The notes below the pieces were generated by a model. The model did no database searches. It saw nothing but the letters and a program-made list of their open reading frames with translations, and was not told the origin of the DNA. From Bacteroidota bacterium (lineage in GTDB: Bacteria > Bacteroidota > Bacteroidia > Chitinophagales > Chitinophagaceae), in the NCBI GenBank assembly GCA_013289015.1, contig JABDAV010000016.1:1-44957 (forward strand): a DNA stretch of 44,957 nucleotides, written 5' to 3'. This document shows, one piece after another, positions 44,842 to 44,957 of the stretch. Made by a program: the position numbers and the translations under genes. Positions within the stretch are counted from its first letter, which is position 1. Each line of letters begins with the position of its first letter.

Positions 44842-44957
44842 TTACTTCCAATCCCACAGCACAACATTCCATTCGTCTAATGCATCTTTATAAGTATGTA
44901 TTATTTCAAATCCAATTTTTTCATGTGCGCGCATTGAACGTGTATTGCCGGTTGAAA
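44842..44957 (-). CDS. GNAT-family N-acetyltransferase, C-terminal part (runs off the window)
   Basis: On the minus strand the last 37 codons read STGNTRSMRAHEKIGFEII then HTYKDALDEWNVVLWDWK and TAA. The N-x-R-S-x-x-x-x-E-K-I-G-F pattern is the acetyl-CoA-binding end of GNAT enzymes. The rest lies beyond position 44957. Convergent with the CocE gene, 16 bp apart. Confidence 0.8.
   Translation of the reverse strand, partial: STGNTRSMRAHEKIGFEIIHTYKDALDEWNVVLWDWK

Overview
The window comes from a low-GC member of the Bacteroidota, most likely family Chitinophagaceae. The evidence is a type IX secretion (T9SS) C-terminal sorting domain, a DUF3078 protein, a BipA-type GTPase, an IleRS of the long type 2 class next to a DksA-like protein with a degenerate zinc finger, many small Bacteroidota-style lipoproteins, a lack of strong Shine-Dalgarno sequences, and several palindromic intergenic repeats typical of the phylum. 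The taxonomy is inferred from gene content only.

Layout. 1-3.7 kb (+): a formylglycine-generating-enzyme-like lipoprotein and two outer-membrane proteins. 3.75-8.1 kb (-): a DksA/TraR-like protein with a histone-like tail, then ileS. 8.2-17.2 kb (-): a c-type cytochrome, typA/bipA, a T9SS-exported FG-GAP protein, a large CxxCH protein, a lipase-maturation-factor-like membrane protein and an esterase. 17.2-19 kb is a repeat-rich, gene-poor stretch with three palindromic or MITE-like elements and a previously hidden 40-aa lipoprotein. 19-23.8 kb: a secreted protein, a VIT/CCC1-type metal transporter and a large AsmA-family protein.

24.07-30.48 kb (-) is the most interesting part. It is a compact operon with a 48-aa double-glycine-leader peptide whose mature part is a Lys-Thr repeat, then a protein kinase with a PqqD/RRE-like N-terminus, a C39-peptidase ABC exporter, an HlyD adaptor and a TolC outer-membrane channel. 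Overlapping or abutting genes and a hairpin just after the peptide gene suggest one dedicated make-modify-export system. I read it as a candidate undescribed RiPP-like or secreted-peptide pathway in which the kinase may act on the Thr-rich core.

30.8-36.7 kb: a small lipoprotein, then an ECF sigma factor with an overlapping membrane anti-sigma-like TPR protein, converging on a TPR-CHAT (caspase-like) membrane protease and an upstream lipoprotein. 36.7-38.4 kb is gene-poor and holds a T9SS-domain remnant, a nested three-way-junction inverted repeat and fragments of decayed genes. 38.4-41.8 kb (-): two outer-membrane proteins and a Tat-signal amidase. 41.9-44.8 kb (+): a DUF481 protein and a CocE/NonD-type hydrolase. 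The window ends inside a GNAT acetyltransferase gene on the minus strand.
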